From Poteriospumella lacustris (Eukaryota > Sar > Chrysophyceae > Chromulinales > Dinobryaceae): 24,074 nucleotides of DNA. The stretch lies in NCBI GenBank assembly GCA_008000375.1, contig SMOI01000436.1, positions 1 through 24,074 on the forward strand. The letters are read 5' to 3'. Shown here piece by piece: positions 19,086 to 24,074 of the stretch (position 1 is the first letter of the stretch; each line of letters starts with the position of its first letter). Below the pieces are notes generated by a model. That model made no database searches and was not told the DNA's origin. It saw nothing but the letters and a program-made list of their open reading frames with translations. Position numbers and translations under genes: made by a program.

Positions 19086-20406
19086 TTACTGGGCGAAGGC
19101 GCCCGGGTTGACGTAGTAGCAGGCCGCGGCGGGCTGCGCGGGCGCGTGCGGCGGCTGCATGGCGTACATGGGCATCGACGGCTGCGCGTAGTGGGGCTGC
19201 GCCATCTGCGGGGGGTACATCATGGGCTGGTGGTAGCTGGGCGGGGCCGGCTGCGTCGCGGGCATCGCAGAGGCGGCGCCGTTGGGCTGCGCGAAGTACT
19301 GCGCTTGGCCGGGGTGGCCGTGGCCCATGTGGGGCGCGGAGGGCGGCAGCATCATGTGGTAGACGACGCCGTTGGGCGCGGTCATCGGCACGACGCTGTA
19401 GCTCGACGACGGCGCCGCCATCGGCGCGGGCATGTGCATCATCACCATGTTGTGGCCGGGGGCGCCGTGGTGCACGGGCAGCGCGGGGCTGTTGTCCTTC
19501 ACGGACATGGGCGACGGCAACGAGCTGCCGTAGCCGCGCGGGGCGCCGCTGCAGTAGGACGAGTTCGAGGACAGCGAGCCCGAGGACATGGAGCCGTGCA
19601 CGTGCTGCATGTTCAGCGAGAGGCCCGGCCGCGCCAGGTGGAAGGGTCGGACCTGCGGCGGGAACGGCGCAGAGAGGGACGGCGAACTGGGCGCGGAGTA
19701 TTCGCTGTCGGTGCTGCCGCGCAGCTGCTGGTCCGACTCCAGACCCAAACTGGTGACGGAGAACTTCGCGTCGTAGGAGACGCCCTCGAGGGTGCCACCG
19801 CTGGTCTTGATCGTCCGCAGAACGTTCTCCGCCGACGGCAGGTCCTTGAAGTACAGGAAGGCGTAGCCCCCCTGGCGGTTCTTGTTCTTCGACGCCTTGT
19901 GCGACTTGACGACGCAGTCCTCCAGACCGCCGAAGCGGGCGAAGACGTTGGTCAGATACGTCTCGTTGATTTGCTCAGGCACCTGCGAGACGAAGGCGAC
20001 GTTAGTCGACGACGGAGCGCCACAGGCGAGCGACCCACTTACACTGGTGGAGAGGAAGCTGAGGTGGAGCGAGTGGAACATGGCTTGAGGCGGCGCTTCG
20101 TCGCTGATGCCCTTGCGAATGCTGATTCTGTGACACAAGACGCTCAGATCGCTGTCGATCGCCAGTGCAAAGAAGCTACGAGGGCGCATACCTGATCTTT
20201 CTTCCCAGCAGAACCTTGTTGTTCCATTCCTCGCACGCGATCTTGGCCATGTCCGACGACATTTCAACGAATCCATAGTGCAGCGGGAGTTTTCGATTGG
20301 TGAGACGAATATTGATGTCTCTAACAGGGCCGAGAGGGGCAAAGAAGTCAGCCAGGGCCTGCTTCGTGCAGAAGTAAGACAGGTTTCCAACAAATACGGT
20401 CTCCAT
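19086..20406 (-). CDS. Two-RRM RNA-binding protein C, Pro/Met/Ala-rich tail
   Basis: Minus-strand exons 20406-20192, 20127-20043 and 19982-19086 give 398 residues. ATG 20406 is chosen because RNP2 'VFVGNLSYF' follows at once, as in gene D; an upstream Met13 codons earlier in frame is also possible. RRM1 is 1-72 with RNP1-like 'LHYGFVEM'; RRM2 is about 91-178 with 'LHLSFLS' and RNP1 'QGGYAFLYF'. The exon layout up to residue 180 matches gene D residue for residue in length. The tail is rich in Pro, Met, Ala, Gln and Tyr and ends in 'YYVNPGAFAQ'. Lys/Asn replace several of the basic residues that A, B and D share between the strands of RRM1, so RNA preference may differ. It is divergent from D across a 902-bp region. 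RNA binding is inferred from the family. Confidence 0.88.
19983..20042 (-). other. Intron 2 of gene C (60 nt, readable through)
   Basis: Donor GTAAGT, branch-like CTAAC, acceptor CGCAG, phase 0. It is a multiple of three and has no in-frame stop, so retention would insert 20 residues inside RRM2. Homology with A, B and D supports splicing. Confidence 0.82.
20128..20191 (-). other. Intron 1 of gene C (64 nt)
   Basis: Donor GTATGC and acceptor CACAG, phase 2; AG|A restores the conserved Arg. Confidence 0.85.
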
Positions 20407-21308
20407 TTGATCAAATATGAGCAGGCAGCAATGAAGCAATAGCAATAACAGGCCTTGTGAGGTTCAATTCAAAGTTAAGAATAGTTTCTTTGGATTATGA
20501 TTAACGCTCTTGGGGCGAAGTTGCCTCAAAGTTTGACTTCGCAGAACACCTCTCCACTGTCGTGCTGGATGTTCACCGTCTGGATAAGGAGTGCAGGCGT
20601 CGTTAACACGTTGGTGCAGAGGTGGAGCACTCCTGCTCTGGGTGGTGACAGGCTCGCGAGGGGGCGTTCGGTGGCGTTCGGTGGCGGTTGCCGTTGGGTC
20701 TCCTCCTTGCCACCCCTGGCCACCACCGACGAGTGCGGGCAACGGTGTGAACACTGCAGTGCGGCGGCACTACGCGAGCGGCGCCCGCTGCGGCGCAGAA
20801 GATGTGCGGCGAGGCAGAGGCCGCTCTACGCGGGGGAGGGGGTGCGCGGCGGTCACTGGCTACGCCCGCCCTCCGGCTATTTCGACGTCGTTTCCGGTCG
20901 GATTTGAACCGGCAGCATTTGACGTCAAGTTAGCGGAGGCACTCCCTCGCCGCCAGCGGCGCGGCTGCTGCTCTTCTGTGCCGCCGGTGGAGGCGCTGGC
21001 GGCGCCGCCGACCTCTGCAGCGACTACGCTGGCTGCGATGTGCCCACCAGGACGTCGTTGGTCACCTGCCTCTTCGTCCGTCCTATTCGACCTGCTTGTT
21101 TTCGCTGGGCTCGCGGTCTCTGGTCTTCCTCTGACCCATGGAAGCGTTTGATGTTCTCACGCCTTTACCAGGGACAGCGAACAAAAGAACTTGCCAACAG
21201 TCTGTGTCTAGTTTGGTCTTTGGCAACGTAGAGTTTCAATAGTCCTCTTGCCATCAATGAGTCTGTGACTGGATACCCTTTGAAGTGTACAACATCAGTA
21301 TTGGAAGA
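20407..21308. promoter_or_regulatory. Bidirectional promoter region between RRM genes C and D
   Basis: A 902-bp region between divergent starts. A palindrome ATTTGATCAAAT (20405-20416) overlaps the gene C start codon. A perfect CRE-type TGACGTCA lies at 20920-20927, and a pol III B-box-like GGTTCAAATCC on the minus strand at 20900-20910. An in-frame stop at 21258-21260 with no ATG after it supports the gene D start at 21309. Frames in between are not convincing as genes. Confidence 0.55.
20920..20927. promoter_or_regulatory. CRE-type palindrome TGACGTCA
   Basis: This is the exact 8-bp bZIP (CREB/ATF type) recognition palindrome, extended to TTGACGTCAA, roughly midway between the two divergent start codons. 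Binding is inferred. Confidence 0.4.
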
Positions 21309-23107
21309 ATGGAAACCATTTTTGTGGGCAATTTATCGTATTTCTGCAGCAACAAATCGTTGTTTGATTTGTTTTCGACCGTGGGTCCCGTTCACGCGGT
21401 GATGGTGCGCAAATCGCGACGCAATCAACCATTGCATTACGGATTTGTGGAGATGTCCATCGACGATGCCTTGCGGGCCATCGAAGTCATCAATGGCCAG
21501 GATTTTATGGGCCGCAAAGTTCGGTAAGCGACGTTTGTTAAATGGCGATGTGCGTGACGATGTCCTGACGGGACCGCCGGTGACTCGTAGGGTGGCTCTG
21601 CGCCGAGGCATCAGCGACGACATGGCCCCGCAACTGCACTTCTTCTCGCTGCATCTGAGTTTTGTGACTTCCAATGTGAGTGCCGACGCTGCCTGCCCGG
21701 CGCCTGTGCGGTGCTGACTGAGACTGACCGCTGCGTGTTCCACAGACCAACGTGGTCATCAACGAGGGCTTCCTGTTCAAGGTGTTCTCCGAGTACGGCG
21801 GCCTCGAAGACTGCGTCGTGAAGCAGCACGTGCTGTCGAAGCGCCGACAGAAGCAAGGAGGCTACGCGTTTCTCTATTTCCGCGACCAGGCGGCGGCCGA
21901 GCAGGTCGTGGAGGTCGTGAAGGGCGTCGGCGGCCTGATCGACGAGATCCTCTACGACATCAAGGTCTCCTGCACGAACAACGGCGACGACCAAGAGAGG
22001 CCCGAGGGAGACGAGGCGGACGCCAGCGCCGCTGACGGCACGTCGCCCTCGTCGAAGGGCGAGGCGCTGAAGAAGTCGTTCTCCCGCGATGCGAAGCCCA
22101 ATCTGCGCTCGGTCTCCATCGACAGCGGCGTCGCCCTGGTGACTTCCTCGGTGAGCACGGCGCTGTCGACGCCGTCGTCGTCGTTCTACCACCCGTCGGC
22201 CGCGTCCTCCTCGTCCACGCCCGCCATCTTCCGCACCTCCAGCAACCTCCACTCCACCTCGTCCTACTCGCTGTACCCCACGCTGACCTCGTCCTCCTCC
22301 TCCCATCACCTGACCCCGAGCAACCCCTCCGCCTCGCGCCACGCGAAGAACAGCCCCGTGGACGCGTCCAAGACGCGCCTCTCGCCCATGCCGCAGCAGT
22401 CGCAGCAGCAGTCGCAGCCACTCAACTCGCCCCGCCACTTCGTCCCCGCCGCCTCCTACACGATGCCCGGCGCCTCCGCCGGCCACGGCGACTACCCGCT
22501 GTCCTCCACCGCTGCCACGTACCCTGCGTACCCATCGTTCTCCCCCCAGCAGCAGCAGCAGTCAGCGCCTCACCTGCTGTACGCCCCGGTGCCGCCGTCC
22601 GAGCACCTGTCGCCGCCCCCGACCATCTACTACATGCAGCAGCTGCCGCAGGGCGGCAACGCCAACAGCGAGACGAGCAGCAACAGCGGCAGCTCCGTCG
22701 GCAAGGCCGAGAGCCCCGCCGTCGTCTACCCGGTCTACTACGCGCAGAACCCGCCGCCTGTGCCGGGCGACGCGTCGCCGTCGTCGTCGGCTGCACGCGC
22801 CGGAGCCGCCCACCCCGCGGCGTACCCGTACTACTACTACCCCGTGCACCAGGCGCACCCGCACGTCTCCGTCCCGATGGCGGTGCAGCCCCAGGCGGGC
22901 TACTTCGCCCACCAGGCGCACGTGATGCCGCCGTCGACGTCGATGGGCTTCTACGAGCCCGCCGAGGCCGGGGCCACTGCCCCCGCCACGCGTGCGCCCG
23001 TGCACTACGCGGCCAACAACAACTACAGCCACAGCCACAGCCAGCCGGGTCACAGCCAGCCGGGCCACAGCCACAGCCAGCCGGGCCAGCCCGCGCATCG
23101 CTGGTAG
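21309..23107 (+). CDS. Two-RRM RNA-binding protein D, Ser/Pro/Tyr/Gln-rich tail
   Basis: Exons 21309-21523, 21591-21675 and 21746-23107 give 553 residues. RRM1 (1-72) has RNP2 'IFVGNLSYF' and RNP1-like 'LHYGFVEM'. RRM2 (about 91-178) has 'LHLSFVT' and RNP1 'QGGYAFLYF'. The tail (about 180-553) begins acidic, then is Ser/Thr-rich (200-280), then Pro/Tyr/Gln/His-rich, with a run of Tyr ('PYYYYPVHQ') and a C-terminal repeat of 'HSQPG' units ending in Trp. Such Tyr/Gln/Ser-rich tails often drive RNP condensates, which is inference here. Exon 2 (85 nt) and all residue counts to 180 equal gene C. RNA target and process are unknown. Confidence 0.9.
21524..21590 (+). other. Intron 1 of gene D (67 nt)
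   Basis: Donor GTAAGC and acceptor CGTAG, phase 2; CG|G restores the conserved Arg. The acceptor differs from the usual CACAG here. Confidence 0.83.
21676..21745 (+). other. Intron 2 of gene D (70 nt)
   Basis: Donor GTGAGT, branch-like CTGAC repeated, acceptor CACAG, phase 0, between 'SFVTSN' and 'TNVVINE'. Confidence 0.87.
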
Positions 23108-23444
23108 GCGCCCGGCGGCCGTCGCCCAGCGCGTTGGCCCGCCGCGTCGCCTCTGTTGCTCCTTGGTCCGTTGTAATCGCTTTCGCGGCCGCTCGTGTCG
23201 AGCGGCTCGCCGTCTCCTTTTGCCCGGCGACCCAGCGACGCCCGTCGCCGTCGCCCGTCGCCTGTCGCCCGTCGAGTCGTTTCGTGTTCTTTGTCCCCCG
23301 CCGTCCGTTACTTCGTTTGCGCCGACCCCTCGCGAGCTCTTTCCACCGTCTCGTTCCCCGTCGCTCTCGCACCGTCTCGCTCGCTCTCGCTCTCGCTCTC
23401 GCTATCTCTCCTCCTCCTCCGTCGCGCCGCGGACCGTGGCGCCC

Positions 23445-23452
23445 TGTACATA
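23445..23452 (+). promoter_or_regulatory. Pumilio/PUF-type element TGTACATA after gene D
   Basis: Exact UGUANAUA match on the sense strand, in a context 'CTGTACATAC' also shared with the gene B copy. Confidence 0.4.
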
Positions 23453-23686
23453 CGTCGCCCCGCGAATGGCTGTCCCCATCATTACCGCGCCGCCCCGCCG
23501 CGTCTCCGCCCCACAAGTTGTTCCGTTCGGCGCCGAGGCCCGCACCGCACGGTCCGTGTCCATTGTTTCTCTCGCGCCGCCGCCGCGTCGCCCGCGCCTT
23601 GGCGCCCCGCCCGCCGCCCGCCGGCCGCATTCGTTTCATGAGGTTGTTCATCGATTGTTCATTTCCCGCGACAGAGCGCCGGCCGC

Positions 23687-23758
<72 letters not shown>
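23687..23758 (+). repeat. Composite hexamer repeat: six GTCGCT then six GTCGTT
   Basis: Six perfect GTCGCT units (23687-23722) are followed without a break by six perfect GTCGTT units (23723-23758). Confidence 0.9.
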
Positions 23759-23761
<3 letters not shown>

Positions 23762-24024
23762 ACGCGGTGAACTCGCCCTCGCCGCGCTCGCGCTGCCCGC
23801 ATTATTCGTCCGGCCTCTCCGCGGGCCGCTCGCTCACGTATCGTTCTCGCCGCTCTCAATTCGCGCCCCTCGTTGTCGAGGGAGGCCCCGTTCCTTTCGC
23901 CGTCGGCGCCGCGTCGCCGTCGGTGGCCCATTATTTCTTCGCGGCGGCCTCCGCTCGCGGCCCTGCGCACGGCGCGTCGCAATCCGTTGCGGCGACGCGC
24001 CGGCCGGCCGCGGCCCTGCCCCTT

Positions 24025-24074
24025 CCCCTGCCCCTGCCCCTGCCCCTGCCCCTGCCCCTGCCCCTGCCCCTGCC
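24025..24074 (+). repeat. CCCCTG tandem repeat running off the window
   Basis: Eight perfect CCCCTG units from 24025 to 24072 and the start of a ninth at the window edge; an interrupted unit precedes them. The full length is not visible. Confidence 0.9.

Larger units (their letters stand above)
23108..24074 (+). other. 3' region of RRM gene D, pyrimidine-rich, with tandem repeats
   Basis: No gene seen. The plus strand is C/T-rich as after gene B. TGTAA is at 23172-23176 (65 nt after the stop), a PUF-type TGTACATA at 23445-23452, a CTCGCT-type microsatellite near 23372-23402, and two hexamer repeats follow. Probably the 3' UTR and flank; it runs off the window. Confidence 0.5.

Noticed and set aside
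19044-20195. 383-codon plus-strand frame over gene C
   Set aside because: Runs straight through both introns of gene C on the opposite strand and has no domain; a shadow.
19086-20414. Single 442-residue minus-strand gene model covering gene C without introns
   Set aside because: It reads through intron 2 and a different frame upstream and lacks RRM1; the spliced model restores RRM1 and matches A, B and D exactly in intron position.
20860-20980. tRNA gene on the minus strand
   Set aside because: Only the T-arm/B-box resembles a tRNA; the T stem has a mismatch, and no acceptor complement or credible anticodon arm is found upstream.
24013-24074. Telomere repeat
   Set aside because: CCCCTG is telomere-like in flavour, but the window edge is arbitrary, the array is short and other hexamer arrays occur internally; it is treated as a microsatellite.

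Overview
The window reads as nuclear DNA of a GC-rich single-celled eukaryote. Protein-coding genes on both strands have short GT-AG introns (58-79 nt), multi-domain proteins and low-complexity tails, and there are no bacterial operon signals. The two-RRM proteins, in which 'FVGxLSYF' opens RRM1 and 'HxSF' opens RRM2, remind me of predicted proteins from stramenopiles (oomycetes, diatoms). That is a recollection, not a search result, so the lineage stays open.

Layout, left to right. (1) 1-2128, plus: the 3' part of an ERCC4-family (MUS81/XPF-like) nuclease gene whose reading frame is broken several times in its second half. (2) 2523-5093, plus: an 856-residue protein with a signal peptide, UBA-type ubiquitin-binding domains, an active-site-intact thioredoxin domain (WCGPC), a PUB-like domain (a Cdc48/p97-binding fold) and an acidic tail. 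I do not recognise this combination as a named family. (3) 6673-10509: a divergent pair of two-RRM proteins, here called A (minus) and B (plus), sharing a 700-bp intergenic region. (4) 10510-19085: about 8.6 kb without a recognisable gene. It consists of the pyrimidine-rich 3' region of B, a mixed 3-kb core, and the pyrimidine-rich (on the minus strand) 3' region of C. (5) 19086-23107: a second divergent pair of two-RRM paralogues, C (minus) and D (plus), sharing a 902-bp intergenic region. (6) 23108-24074: the 3' region of D, ending inside a CCCCTG tandem repeat.

The four RRM genes are one family: each has three exons, the introns fall at the same two positions, and exon 2 is 79 nt in A and B but 85 nt in C and D. 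A and B are therefore sisters, as are C and D, and each pair is arranged head to head. They probably bind RNA through RRM1-RRM2 and assemble through Met/Pro/His/Gln/Ser-rich tails. Each of the four genes is followed by about 1-3 kb of DNA that is pyrimidine-rich on that gene's own sense strand, and poly(C) tracts of 11-14 nt follow A, B and C. This suggests long 3' UTRs or a transcription-linked strand bias. The thioredoxin-ubiquitin protein is functionally separate from them. It is the best candidate for something new, for example a redox/ubiquitin adaptor in a secretory or plastid-surrounding compartment.
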